The notes under the pieces: model-generated
Database searches by the model: none
Told to the model about the DNA's origin: nothing
Seen by the model: the letters and a program-made list of their open reading frames with translations, nothing else
Shown here: positions 54,163-63,481 of the stretch, one piece after another
Position numbering within the stretch: position 1 is the first letter of the stretch
Layout: every line of letters starts with the position of its first letter
Program-made: the position numbers and the translations under genes
Assembly (NCBI GenBank): GCA_947501885.1
Contig: CANMXN010000002.1
Location: 310,001-374,000 of the forward strand
Direction: 5' to 3'
Origin: an uncultured Sphingorhabdus sp.
GTDB lineage: Bacteria > Pseudomonadota > Alphaproteobacteria > Sphingomonadales > Sphingomonadaceae
Length of the DNA stretch: 64,000 nt

Positions 54163-55464
54163 ATGAATAAACCTCTCAATATCGCGCTCGCTGGTCTTGG
54201 CACTGTAGGGATTGGCGTGATCCAATTGCTGCAAGAGAATGCAGCGCTCATCACCAAGCGTGCTGGACGTCCTATTAATATCGTTTCAGTGAGCGCGCGG
54301 GACCGCAATAAAGATCGCGGTGTTGATTTGTCCAATTATCGCTGGGTTGATGATATGAGCGCAATGGCATCTGGCGATGATATTGATATTGTGGTCGAGC
54401 TGGTTGGCGGCAGTGATGGCCCTGCTCTTACATTGGCGCGCAGCGCGCTCAGTAGCGGCAAATCCTTTGTAACCGCGAATAAAGCAATGGTTGCGCATCA
54501 TGGATTTGAGCTATCACAATTGGCAGAAAAATCTGCGGCTGTGATGAAATATGAAGCAGCTGTTGCGGGCGGTATTCCGATTATCAAAGGATTGCGTGAT
54601 GGCGCGGCTGGCAATCGTATTGACCGTGTTTACGGAATTTTGAATGGGACGTGTAATTATATTCTTAGCACAATGGAGAGCGAAGGTAGTGATTTTGCTG
54701 ATGTGCTGAGCGCAGCGCAAGCCAAAGGCTATGCTGAGGCTGATCCTAGTTTTGATATTGATGGCGTTGATGCTGCGCATAAGCTGGCGATATTGGCGAG
54801 CTTAAGTTTTGGTACAAAGATTAATTTTGATGCTGTGGAAACCAATGGCATTAGAAAATTAATAGCATCTGATATCAGTCAAGCCGCTGCTTTGGGGTAT
54901 AATATCCGTTTGCTAGGTCTGGCTGAGGTGGATGTGGCAGATACGCAAGGTGCATTATTCCAACGCGTGCAACCTTATCTGGTTAAGCGCGATCATCCCT
55001 TGGCGCATGTGACGGGACCAACCAATGCTGTGGTGGCAGAGGGTAATTTCTCAGGCAGATTATTATTCCAAGGCGCTGGTGCTGGCGATAAACCAACGGC
55101 ATCGGCTGTGGTGGCCGATATTATTGATATAGCACGCGGCGATAAGGGCGCCGTTTTTGGGATGCCATGCGAGCAGCTTCGTGAGACAATCATTGCGCAA
55201 TCTGGCGAACGTATTGGCAAATCTTACATCCGTATGATGGTAGCTGATCGTCCTGGGGTGCTTGCTGAAATAACCGCTGCAATGCGCGATGCCAATGTAT
55301 CGATTGAAAGCTTTATTCAGCAAGATACTAACAATGATGCTGCACTTATCGCTATGGTGACGCATAGTGGGCCAGAAAGTGCAATCCAAACCGCTCTTGA
55401 GACATTATCTGGATCAGATAATCTATTGGCAGTACCAATGGTAATGCATATATTAGGTGAATAA
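54163..55464 (+). CDS. hom: Homoserine dehydrogenase with ACT domain
   Basis: Reduces aspartate semialdehyde to homoserine for threonine and methionine synthesis. The 433-residue protein has the NAD(P)-binding motif GLGTVGIGV at 12-20, the catalytic core with GILNGTCNYIL and FDIDGVDAAHKLAILASL, and a C-terminal ACT domain (about 350-430, RPGVLAEITAAMRDANVSIESF) for feedback by threonine. No riboswitch was recognised in the 266-bp leader region upstream; a TTGACA at 53974 has no good -10 partner. Confidence 0.97.
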   Translation: MNKPLNIALAGLGTVGIGVIQLLQENAALITKRAGRPINIVSVSARDRNKDRGVDLSNYRWVDDMSAMASGDDIDIVVELVGGSDGPALTLARSALSSGKSFVTANKAMVAHHGFELSQLAEKSAAVMKYEAAVAGGIPIIKGLRDGAAGNRIDRVYGILNGTCNYILSTMESEGSDFADVLSAAQAKGYAEADPSFDIDGVDAAHKLAILASLSFGTKINFDAVETNGIRKLIASDISQAAALGYNIRLLGLAEVDVADTQGALFQRVQPYLVKRDHPLAHVTGPTNAVVAEGNFSGRLLFQGAGAGDKPTASAVVADIIDIARGDKGAVFGMPCEQLRETIIAQSGERIGKSYIRMMVADRPGVLAEITAAMRDANVSIESFIQQDTNNDAALIAMVTHSGPESAIQTALETLSGSDNLLAVPMVMHILGE

Positions 55465-55697
55465 ATTAGTCCTAACCTTCGCAATTGATAATAATCATAT
55501 GATTATAACTTCTCATCTATTCATCTAAAATATACGGATAGTAGCTCGACTTTCATGTCTCACTCGCCTATCGGACTTGATGAACATAACTCATACAATA
55601 TGATTATATTAATTTATAAAGTCTTGAGACGTTATATTGAATGATAGATAATGAAACAGCACCGATCGGCACATATAAACAACGCAAAGGACTATCC

Positions 55698-56690
55698 ATG
55701 ACCATAAAATCGCAAGAAAATGTGACTATCAGTGATATTCTAGACCGTGTATTGGTATTAGAGATGGTTCGCGTAACAGAAGCAGCTGCCATTGCAGCTT
55801 CTTCGCTGGTTGGGCGCGGCGACGAAAAAGCGGCGGATGCTGCTGCTGTTGAGGCGATGCGATTAGCTTTTAATGATCTTTATATGGATGGAACCGTGGT
55901 CATTGGCGAAGGCGAGCGCGATGAAGCCCCAATGCTTTATATCGGCGAGAAAGTTGGCGGCGCTCTAGGGAAAGGCCCCAAAATTGACATTGCGCTTGAT
56001 CCGCTCGAAGGTACAACTATCACCGCAAAAGCAGGGCCAAATGCGCTTGCAGTTTTGGCTGCCGCGGAAGAAGGCTGTTTGCTCAATGCGCCCGATGTCT
56101 ATATGGATAAAATCGCAGTGGGCCCGGGTTATAGTCCCGATATCGTGAATTTGGACAAAAGCGTCACCGAAAATATATGCGCCGTTGCCGCAGAAAAGGG
56201 CGTTGAACCTAGCGACATTATCGTCTGCGTATTGGACCGCCCGCGCCATGACAAAATTATCGCAGAATTACGCGAAATTGGCTGCGGCATTCAGCTTATC
56301 CCCGATGGTGATGTGGCTGGTGTTATCGCGACGACAAATCCAGAAACCACTATTGATATTTATATGGGTAGCGGCGGGGCACCAGAGGGCGTCTTAGCAG
56401 CAGCCGCGCTGCGCTGCGTTGGTGGTCAATTTAAAGGCAAACTATTATTCCGTAATGATGAAGAACGCAGCCGTGCGCGTAAATGGGGCATCGAAGACCT
56501 TGATAAAATCTATGACCTAAAAGAGCTTGCACAAGGCGATTGTATATTCGCTGCAACAGGGGTCACCGACGGGTCCTTATTGGGTGGGGTGAAACGCCTA
56601 CGCAGCGGCATTATGACAACCGACAGCGTGGTGATGCGCGCATCATCAGGTACGGTTCGATGGATCAAAGGTGAACATAAAATCAAATAA
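55698..56690 (+). CDS. glpX: Fructose-1,6-bisphosphatase, class II
   Basis: Gluconeogenic phosphatase, 330 residues from the ATG at 55698, which follows AAAGGA; the longer frame from 55641 is less likely. Class II signatures are the VTEAAAIAASSLVGRGDEKAADAAAVEAMR block, VIGEGERDEAPMLYIGE with the metal-binding acids, and DPLEGTT. The end RWIKGEHK is typical. It follows hom and precedes other genes, a sphingomonad-like order hom-glpX-recJ with insertions. Confidence 0.95.
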   Translation: MTIKSQENVTISDILDRVLVLEMVRVTEAAAIAASSLVGRGDEKAADAAAVEAMRLAFNDLYMDGTVVIGEGERDEAPMLYIGEKVGGALGKGPKIDIALDPLEGTTITAKAGPNALAVLAAAEEGCLLNAPDVYMDKIAVGPGYSPDIVNLDKSVTENICAVAAEKGVEPSDIIVCVLDRPRHDKIIAELREIGCGIQLIPDGDVAGVIATTNPETTIDIYMGSGGAPEGVLAAAALRCVGGQFKGKLLFRNDEERSRARKWGIEDLDKIYDLKELAQGDCIFAATGVTDGSLLGGVKRLRSGIMTTDSVVMRASSGTVRWIKGEHKIK

Positions 56691-56760
56691 ATTGCTCATA
56701 TTGGGTTCATCTTGATATTTTAATCATAGTCATATGTTTAATTGATACTATAGTTGAAAT

Positions 56761-58005
56761 ATGCACAAAAGAATCCGACAATATTTGCGTATCACGGCAG
56801 CTACATTTCTATCAATGTTGGCGGCTTCTTGCATCACGCCCCCAACCTATGATGGTGGGGATTGGCGTAATTTCGTTGGCAAGAACAGCGATTTATGCGC
56901 GCAGCAAAGCCAAGAAATATTAGCGCGCCGTAGCGAAGCCTCTTTGCCTTATTATTACATCAGTAGCCGATTGCCCTATTGCGCGGGCAAAATCCGCATG
57001 ACGCTGCAGCGTACCGATAAAATACGCTATGGCCGTTTTGACATTATAGAGGAAGGGCGCACATTCGAAAAAGAAGAAGTTCTTTTTGAAAATAGTGATA
57101 CTATCGTTCAAGATCAAAACATTTGGTTGCAGCAAATAGCAGCACAAGCCGCTCTCAATGATGGCCGCGTCATCCTTTATACGCACGGCTATAATGAGAC
57201 TTTCCTAGAAACAGCATCACGGATCGCTCGTTTCAAAACAATTGCACAATTTAACGGCCCTATCATTCAATATAGTTGGCCTTCGCACCGCAAAGCGCTG
57301 CGCTATGCTACCGATGGAACCAATCTACAATTATATAAGCCTCAATATGCAAATATAGTACAAAAATTAGCCGCCTTACCAGAAGTAAAAAGCTTGATAT
57401 TAATTAGCCACAGCCTTGGTTCACAGCTCCTATTACATGGATTGCAAGAAATTGATCTTGCTGCTAAAAAGCCCAATAGTGTCGATTATAGCAAAAAAAT
57501 TACCAATGTTATATTAGCATCCCCCGATATTGATAAGCAGATATTTGAGACCATAGCATCACGGCATATAATGACCGATGAGAAAGTAGCGAATGGACGC
57601 CGTATCACTGTCTATAACTCGGCCAAAGATAAAGCGATTAAATTATCGCATATCATTAATGGCTATGAGCGCCTTGGCGGAACTAGGTGCGATGATCCCA
57701 ATGCACTGGTCGATGATGATTTAATCGCAATTAACCCCAAGGCTAAGGCGCGATGCTATGCTATTTTGCCCGAAACCATCAATAAAGAACAGCAAAGTGG
57801 CCTGCACATTGTTGATACCAGCGAAGTGAGCAATAGCAGTAATGGCCATAGTGATTTTATCAATGCGCCAGAAGCGTGCAGCGATTTTAGCGCAGTGATC
57901 AATGATATGCCCTTAAATGACAAACGCCGCCGCTCCATTGGCAAGGGTAATATTTGGCGCCTGAATGAAGGTAATGCTATAAAGGATTGTAAATATGAAA
58001 AATGA
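56761..58005 (+). CDS. Alpha/beta-hydrolase lipoprotein (DUF900 type)
   Basis: A 414-residue predicted lipoprotein with lipobox LAASC. The DUF900 features are VILYTHGYNETFLETASR, which contains the HGYN oxyanion loop, a QYSWPSHRKALRYATDG segment, and the nucleophile S in LISHSLGSQ. A C-terminal part holds the His (GHSDFINAPE). Its substrate is unknown. It overlaps the downstream glycosylase gene by 11 bp, in another frame. Confidence 0.85.
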   Translation: MHKRIRQYLRITAATFLSMLAASCITPPTYDGGDWRNFVGKNSDLCAQQSQEILARRSEASLPYYYISSRLPYCAGKIRMTLQRTDKIRYGRFDIIEEGRTFEKEEVLFENSDTIVQDQNIWLQQIAAQAALNDGRVILYTHGYNETFLETASRIARFKTIAQFNGPIIQYSWPSHRKALRYATDGTNLQLYKPQYANIVQKLAALPEVKSLILISHSLGSQLLLHGLQEIDLAAKKPNSVDYSKKITNVILASPDIDKQIFETIASRHIMTDEKVANGRRITVYNSAKDKAIKLSHIINGYERLGGTRCDDPNALVDDDLIAINPKAKARCYAILPETINKEQQSGLHIVDTSEVSNSSNGHSDFINAPEACSDFSAVINDMPLNDKRRRSIGKGNIWRLNEGNAIKDCKYEK

Positions 58006-58585
58006 CATAAGCTCTTTATCAAAGCAAATTTCGGCCTGCACATTGTGCAAAGATTTACCGCTTGGTCCAAAACCAATATTTCAAATCGGAACATCAGCCA
58101 AAATATTAATTGCTGGCCAAGCGCCAGGATCAAAAACCCATGTTAAAGGACGTCCTTTTGATGATCAAAGCGGTATAAGGTTACGCAAATGGTTAGGCGT
58201 TAGCGACGAACAATTTTACGATTCAGATATATTTGCGATTGTACCTATGGGCTTTTGTTTCCCAGGCACAGGCAAAGGCGGAGACCTGCCGCCGCGTCCA
58301 GAATGTGAACATGCTTGGCGGCGGCCTGTTTTGGAAACATTACCCAATATAGAATTAACGCTGATTTTGGGGCAATATGCGCTGGATTGGCATGTGGGCG
58401 ATCGGAAATCAAAAACGCTCACCGATACGGTGAAACGCTGGGAAGAATTTTGGCCTGATAATCTGCCGCTGCCGCATCCCTCACCGCGCAATATAAGATG
58501 GTTTAAGGCCAATCCTTGGTTTGAGGAAGAGGTGATTCCGCAGCTACAAAAAAGGGTTCAAACCCTAATCTCGAGCAGCTCTTAA
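57995..58585 (+). CDS. Uracil-DNA glycosylase family protein with Fe-S cysteines
   Basis: Removes uracil from DNA (family 4-like). The 196-residue protein has C15, C18, C88 and C104, spaced like the four 4Fe-4S ligands of thermophilic family 4 enzymes (CxxC, then two cysteines 16 apart). Motif A is GQAPGSKT (41-48) and motif B is HPSPRN near 160. The catalytic strand FAIVPMGFCFPG is present. The cluster would be supplied by the SUF system at the other end of the window. It overlaps the hydrolase gene by 11 bp and is convergent with a flavoprotein gene, overlapping it by 4 bp. Confidence 0.88.
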   Translation: MKNDISSLSKQISACTLCKDLPLGPKPIFQIGTSAKILIAGQAPGSKTHVKGRPFDDQSGIRLRKWLGVSDEQFYDSDIFAIVPMGFCFPGTGKGGDLPPRPECEHAWRRPVLETLPNIELTLILGQYALDWHVGDRKSKTLTDTVKRWEEFWPDNLPLPHPSPRNIRWFKANPWFEEEVIPQLQKRVQTLISSSS

Positions 58586-59094
58586 AATAACCCCATATCC
58601 AAACCTGCGGCCATAGCAGCCCCTCTGTCATGGCATTTTTGCAAATCATCGGCGCTGATAATTTTATCCGCCATAATCTGCTGCTGTGTTTGCGCATGGG
58701 TGCATATGATGAGATTATCATCAATAGGTTTCAACCGCCAACCTTGGCAAATTCGCATTCCTTGGCGCATTGCATTATCACCATCGCTACCCGCGCATAT
58801 CATCATGGCATAGGGACGCGCTTCTATTCGGCCAAGACAAGGATAATAGGTTCGATCAAAAAAGCTTTTCATCGGTCCAGAAATAGCAGCGAGTCTCTCG
58901 GGGAATACGAAAATATAACCTGCAGCACTTAACATATCATCATCACTCACATCATCGGCATGCAGCATTTTTACTGTGATAGGACAATCATGGTCAGAAC
59001 ATGCGCCATTCGCTGCCGCTTGGGCCATGGCTTTTGAACCGCCCGTCATGCTGTCCCAAATGATGAGAATATATTTATCGCTATTATTTTGCAT
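58582..59094 (-). CDS. Flavodoxin/NADPH-dependent FMN reductase-like protein
   Basis: A 170-residue flavodoxin-fold protein. The FMN phosphate loop is YILIIWDSMTGGSKAMAQAA, and the second block GYIFVFPERLAAISGPMKSFFDRTYY is typical of the FMN-reductase/WrbA-like fold, as is PYAMMICAGSDGDNA. It has no membrane segment. The electron partner is unknown. It overlaps the glycosylase gene tail-to-tail by 4 bp. Confidence 0.8.
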   Translation of the reverse strand: MQNNSDKYILIIWDSMTGGSKAMAQAAANGACSDHDCPITVKMLHADDVSDDDMLSAAGYIFVFPERLAAISGPMKSFFDRTYYPCLGRIEARPYAMMICAGSDGDNAMRQGMRICQGWRLKPIDDNLIICTHAQTQQQIMADKIISADDLQKCHDRGAAMAAGLDMGLF

Positions 59095-59151
59095 ATTAAC
59101 AAGGAATGCCTATATTCAATCAAGTAGATTGTAAATGATTGGAGTCTGAAT

Positions 59152-59778
59152 ATGCGTAAATCTATCATCGCTGCTGCGGCAGCTCTATTGGTGATTGCAC
59201 CAACTATACCCTCTGTGATTGCACAGCAAGCTGCACCGAGATTACCGGGTTCGGTTGATCCAAGCCGCGTTGTTGCGGGCACTTATAATGTTGATCCATC
59301 GCACACATTGATCGGCTTTCGCGTCAATCATTTCGGTTTTAACGACTATTTTGGTATTTTTGGCGATTCCACGGGAACGTTAGAAATTGATCCCGCCAAT
59401 TTAGCCGCCGCTAAGGTTGATATCACTATACCTGTGAATAAGCTGACCACGGCTAGCGCGGGTCTAACCAAACATATGAATAGTGCAGACTTCTTTGAAA
59501 CAGAAACGCACCCCACCGCGCACTTTGTTTCCACCAAAGTAACAGTTGATGGCAATGCTGCTAAAATTGAAGGTAATTTGACCATTAAAGGCATTACTAA
59601 ACCTGTTGTTTTGGATGCAAGCTTTACGGGCGCTGGTAACAATCCATTTAACAAGAAACTAACTGTTGGTTTTGAAGCCGATACGCTAATCAAGCGCAGT
59701 GACTTTGGCATTAATACAGCCATTCCATTGGTTTCTGATGAGGTTCAATTGGGCATCACAGCCGCATTTGAGAAATAA
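59152..59778 (+). CDS. YceI-family secreted lipid-binding protein
   Basis: Periplasmic beta-barrel protein of the YceI (lipocalin-like) family, 208 residues. Signal peptide cleavage is near VIAQQAA. The YceI motif Y-x-V-D-P-S-H-T appears as YNVDPSHTLIGFRVNHFGF, and the HPTAHFVSTKV block and the SDFGINTAIPLVSDEVQLGI end are typical. Such proteins bind isoprenoid or fatty acid ligands. It ends 40 bp before a hairpin terminator and 79 bp before recJ. Confidence 0.93.
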   Translation: MRKSIIAAAAALLVIAPTIPSVIAQQAAPRLPGSVDPSRVVAGTYNVDPSHTLIGFRVNHFGFNDYFGIFGDSTGTLEIDPANLAAAKVDITIPVNKLTTASAGLTKHMNSADFFETETHPTAHFVSTKVTVDGNAAKIEGNLTIKGITKPVVLDASFTGAGNNPFNKKLTVGFEADTLIKRSDFGINTAIPLVSDEVQLGITAAFEK

Positions 59779-59818
59779 TGATCACCGATATTACATCGCA
59801 AAATATAAGATGAATATA

Positions 59819-59846
59819 AGGCTTGCGGCAGAAATGCTGCGAGCCT
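59819..59846 (+). terminator. Hairpin between yceI-type gene and recJ
   Basis: An 11-bp stem AGGCTTGCGGC/GCTGCGAGCCT with two G-T pairs and a 6-base loop. It is followed by AATCTATTTATATG, a weak T-rich region, so it could be a terminator for the YceI gene. It ends 11 bp before the recJ ATG and would hide no ribosome site. Confidence 0.55.
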
Positions 59847-59857
59847 AATCTATTTAT

Positions 59858-61621
59858 ATGAGCTTAGTTTTAAACATTGAAAAATCGCTTACTGGTCAAA
59901 GTTGGAAATGGCGATCCACAGATGCAGACGCCCGTGACCCTAGCTTTCAACCCGATGATCTCACGGATCAATTATTATTATCTCGCGGTGTACCCCGTGA
60001 AGATTTAGCGCGCCATAAAGAGCCAACCATAAGAGCGTTTTTGCCCGATCCATCGATATTCCAAGATATGAGCAAAGCTGCGCTGCGGATATGCGATGCG
60101 ATAGAAGCGCAAGAGAAAATCACTGTTTATGGTGATTATGATGTCGATGGTGCAACGAGCGCGGCCTTGTTGATACGTCTATTGCGCGATTTGGGCAATG
60201 AAGCGGGATATTATATCCCAGACCGCCTCATGGAGGGTTATGGCCCATCGGGCGAGGCGCTGGTTAAATTAGGGCAGCAAGGCAGCGATTTGGTGGTTAC
60301 TGTCGATTGCGGTACAATGGCCTATGATGCGCTTTCGCAAGCCAAGCAATCGGGATTAGATGTGATTGTGGTTGATCATCACAAATGCGCAACAGAGCTG
60401 CCCGTGGCCTTAGCATTAGTAAACCCAAACCGTTTGGACGAAAATGATGAAGCAGCATCGCATGGTCATTTAGCAGCTGTTGGAGTGGCATTCATATTGG
60501 CCGCTGAAATTGTCCGTACTCTGCGGGGGCGTGGGTATTTTAAAAATCGCAACGAACCCAAATTGATGAAATTGCTCGATATTGTGGCGCTAGGCACAGT
60601 GGCTGATGTTGCCAAAATTCAGGGACTCAACCGAGCCTTTGTTGCCCAAGGGTTAAAGGTAATGGCACAGCGTGCTAATATTGGCATATCTGCGCTCATA
60701 GAGGTGAGCGGGTTAAACCGTGCGCCTATCGCATCAGACCTTGGTTTCGCATTAGGCCCACGTATCAACGCAGGAGGACGCGTTGGCGACTCTGATCTGG
60801 GCGTGCGTTTACTCTCTACTCAAGACCGAGATGAAGCGCACACCATAGCTTTACAGCTTGATCAATATAATAAAGATCGGCGCGCGATTGAGGCAATGGT
60901 GCAAGAAGAAGCCGAAGAAATGCTGGCCAATCAATCCAACCAAGCAGTTGTGGTGTTGGCTGGTAAAGGCTGGCATCCTGGTGTTATTGGCATTGTGGCG
61001 GGCCGCATCAAAGAAAAAACGGGCAAACCTTCTATCGTCATTGCTTTGGACGATGACGGCGTTGGCAAAGGGTCTGGGCGCAGCATAGGCGGCGTTGATT
61101 TGGGCGCGGCTATCATCGCAGCACGTGAGTCAGATATGCTCGTTGCAGGCGGCGGACATGCTATGGCCGCAGGCCTCACCATTAATGCGGATAAGCTAGA
61201 TGAATTTCGCAATTGGCTTAACAAAAAATTATGGCAAAATGTCGAACAAGCATCGGACAGTAAGTCCCTATTATGCGATGCAATATTATCGCCGCGCGGA
61301 CTTAATCCCGAATTTGTTGGTGCATTGGATAGTGCAGGCCCATACGGCATGGGCTGGCCTTCACCGCGCATTGTAACAGGCCCAGTGCGTATCATTAAAT
61401 GCGACATAGTGGGTAAAGATCATGTCCGTGCCATCGTATCAGGCGGCGATGGAGCATCATTTAAAGCGATGGCCTTTCGTCAAGGGGAAAGCGTGCTTGG
61501 TCAGACATTATTGCATGCGGATAAAGATAAGCGCTTTTGGTTAGCTGGTCGTGCAAAAATTGACGATTGGGGAGCGCAGCTTAAAGCAGAAATGCATATT
61601 GATGATGTCGCAATAGCATAA
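59858..61621 (+). CDS. recJ: Single-stranded-DNA-specific exonuclease RecJ
   Basis: 5'-to-3' exonuclease of recombination and mismatch repair, 587 residues. DHH-family motifs are seen in order: the DYDVDGATSAALLIRLL loop (motif I), VTVDCGT, VVDHHKCATELP with the DHH core, and LGTVADVA. The DHHA1 domain has KGWHPGVIGIVAGRIKEKTGKPSIV and the GGGHAMAAGLTI motif. Length is normal. No ribosome site precedes the ATG at 59858; a hairpin stands 11 bp upstream. Confidence 0.96.
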   Translation: MSLVLNIEKSLTGQSWKWRSTDADARDPSFQPDDLTDQLLLSRGVPREDLARHKEPTIRAFLPDPSIFQDMSKAALRICDAIEAQEKITVYGDYDVDGATSAALLIRLLRDLGNEAGYYIPDRLMEGYGPSGEALVKLGQQGSDLVVTVDCGTMAYDALSQAKQSGLDVIVVDHHKCATELPVALALVNPNRLDENDEAASHGHLAAVGVAFILAAEIVRTLRGRGYFKNRNEPKLMKLLDIVALGTVADVAKIQGLNRAFVAQGLKVMAQRANIGISALIEVSGLNRAPIASDLGFALGPRINAGGRVGDSDLGVRLLSTQDRDEAHTIALQLDQYNKDRRAIEAMVQEEAEEMLANQSNQAVVVLAGKGWHPGVIGIVAGRIKEKTGKPSIVIALDDDGVGKGSGRSIGGVDLGAAIIAARESDMLVAGGGHAMAAGLTINADKLDEFRNWLNKKLWQNVEQASDSKSLLCDAILSPRGLNPEFVGALDSAGPYGMGWPSPRIVTGPVRIIKCDIVGKDHVRAIVSGGDGASFKAMAFRQGESVLGQTLLHADKDKRFWLAGRAKIDDWGAQLKAEMHIDDVAIA

Positions 61622-61732
61622 GGAAATAATATATAGTGCTATTATAACCTAAATAGTATCATCCTTAAGGCAACCAATATCTGGTGATTTACTTACACAT
61701 GAAGCACCACAAAAAAAGCCAATAAATTGGGG

Positions 61733-61761
61733 TTGACCAGAATCGCGTTTCCCCCTATCTG
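61733..61761 (+). promoter_or_regulatory. tRNA-Glu promoter
   Basis: TTGACC at 61733-61738 and TATCTG at 61756-61761 are separated by exactly 17 bp. The predicted start near 61768 is about 20 bp before the mature tRNA 5' end, as expected for a tRNA gene. Confidence 0.65.
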
Positions 61762-61788
61762 CGCTACTTCCAAAGCATTTATTGCTAT

Positions 61789-61863
61789 GGCCCCTTCGTC
61801 TAGCGGTTAGGACGCGGCCCTTTCACGGCTGAAACACGGGTTCGATTCCCGTAGGGGTCACCA
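61789..61863 (+). tRNA. tRNA-Glu (anticodon TTC)
   Basis: The sequence folds as a tRNA. The acceptor stem is GGCCCCT with AGGGGTC. The D arm contains GCGGTTAGGAC, and the T arm is ACGGGTTCGATTCCCGT. The anticodon stem CGGCC/GGCTG encloses the loop CTTTCAC, with anticodon TTC at positions 34-36. The CCA end is encoded in the gene. tRNA-Glu genes are frequent integration sites, but no duplicated 3' end was seen in the window. Confidence 0.97.
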
Positions 61864-62525
61864 CGCATTTTCCCGATATTGATAGTTTTTCCTGTCTCTC
61901 GCACTCACGCATCAGAACCTTATTTTTCTGGGGACTTAACAAGGTTTACTAAACTAAGCATACTACTGAGACGGATGATAGAGCTATATATGGGCGTAAT
62001 TAAGGATACGTCTCTTTGGGTATCTTTCGATGTGCCAACTAATTTAGAGTTCAAGCATCACTCGCTGCCGAGTTCATTCGATCGGAAGGTTGTCGATAGG
62101 ATTTAGCTTTGTGTTGGAGATATCCGTAAGCTGTTCAGCTCGTAGGATAACCTTCAGCTCTCTTACTTGCTTTTTTGGTTTACATCCAGTTCACACAAAA
62201 ATTTTCTCATTTCACCTTCTCTAAAAAGGTTAAGTCTTATCAGTTGTAGTATCTCAGAATACATCTCGCCTGTCAGACGACCATATTTCGAAAAACTATA
62301 ATGAAATCTAGCTATTCTGTTCTCAAAAAATTTAAACTTGATCATTAAGGTAGCGCACATTAACTTTTCGTATGTATAGATCTCTACCAATAATATAAAA
62401 TAAATAATATTGTTTGACATGTTGGATTGATTAGGTTTAACTTGGTATTTACAGTAGTAAAACAGTGTTGATAACTATATTATCAATCACTGCATAGTAT
62501 TTATTAGTTCTTGGGGGAGAACCGC
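61864..62525. other. AT-rich accessory-looking gap after tRNA-Glu
   Basis: About 660 bp between tRNA-Glu and the RHS-type locus. Two weak ORFs occur: a plus-strand frame at 61879-62106 (75 residues, no ATG) and a minus-strand frame at 62163-62420 (85 residues from ATG at 62420). Neither has a ribosome site or a recognised motif, and I do not call them. No integrase, repeat or attachment duplicate was seen. The stretch is AT-rich compared with recJ. Confidence 0.5.
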
Positions 62526-63434
62526 GTGAAACATGCTCACTATTTATCTTTATTCCCGTTAGTCTCTGCACTATCATTAGTATCTATTAGTGCTCCGCTT
62601 AATGCGGGAGAAACTACCACTTATACTTATGATGCTTTAGGCCGCTTGGTTAAAACCACGCAAACGGGAAGCGTTAATAATGGCATAGTTACCGATATTG
62701 AATATGATGATGCAGGGAACCGTAAAGAGTATAAAGTGAACGGGTCCAATGGCTCAGGAAGCGGAGGCGGTGTTACTGGTGTTGAAGGCAGTAATGCTGG
62801 CGGCGGCGGTGCTCCTAACTTTATTATCAGTGATACAAGCGCCATTGAGGGTGCAGGCTTATCATTTACGATAACAAAGCAAGGCGGCGATAATTCTAGT
62901 TATTCAGTTTCTTATGTAACTGCCAATGGCGATGCTTTGGCAGGTTCAGATTATAATGCTGAATCGGGAACGTTAACATTTACTAGTTCGCAAAATTCGC
63001 AAACAATTTTTGTTTCATCAATTAACGATAGTGCATTTGAACAAACTGAAGTGTTCTACCTTAACTTAACAACCGCAACTGGTGGTGCGACTATAGGTGA
63101 TGCGCAAGGAGCGGGTACTATATCTGATAATGATGTCGCCAATAGGCCTCCTGTTGCAAATACGGATAATTTTATAACCTCATGTTATGGTGCTGCATCT
63201 TTCAATGTTAAGGCGAACGATGTAGACCCAGATAATGGAGATGCTATTACGGTTACCAACACAGGCGTGCCTGGTGGTTCTATCAGTGGCGGCTCAATCG
63301 TTCACTTCCCATCAAACGCAATAAGTGCAACCTATTCTTATACTTTGTCAGATAGTCACGGCCTAACAGCTGTGGGTACGATCCACTTTACGAGAAATTG
63401 TGGGCCTAATAATCCTCCCGGCCAATTTGAATGA
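62526..63434 (+). CDS. Secreted YD-repeat/Calx-beta protein
   Basis: An exported protein of 302 residues. The GTG at 62526 is chosen because GGGGGAG lies 7 bp before it; the frame extends back to 62511. After the signal peptide (near PLNAG) there is one RHS/YD repeat (TYTYDALGRLVKTTQTG), then a Gly/Ser linker, a Calx-beta domain (about 105-200) with PNFIISDTSAIEGAGLSFT and DSAFEQTEVFYLNLT, and an Ig-like/cadherin-like domain (VKANDVDPDNGDAITVTN). It precedes a larger YD-like gene on the same strand. It may be an accessory adhesin or a precursor-like partner. Confidence 0.75.
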   Translation: MKHAHYLSLFPLVSALSLVSISAPLNAGETTTYTYDALGRLVKTTQTGSVNNGIVTDIEYDDAGNRKEYKVNGSNGSGSGGGVTGVEGSNAGGGGAPNFIISDTSAIEGAGLSFTITKQGGDNSSYSVSYVTANGDALAGSDYNAESGTLTFTSSQNSQTIFVSSINDSAFEQTEVFYLNLTTATGGATIGDAQGAGTISDNDVANRPPVANTDNFITSCYGAASFNVKANDVDPDNGDAITVTNTGVPGGSISGGSIVHFPSNAISATYSYTLSDSHGLTAVGTIHFTRNCGPNNPPGQFE

Positions 63435-63481
63435 AACGATGATATCAAATCATTCTCTTAAGTTAGTCAAAGGTCATAATA

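Noticed and set aside
54052-54234. Minus-strand frame upstream of hom
   Set aside because: It overlaps the hom start in antisense, has no motif or ribosome site, and is shorter than credible.
61864-62510. Prophage or integrative element after tRNA-Glu
   Set aside because: No integrase, no duplicated tRNA end and no phage gene in the visible part; only an AT-rich gap and RHS-type genes.
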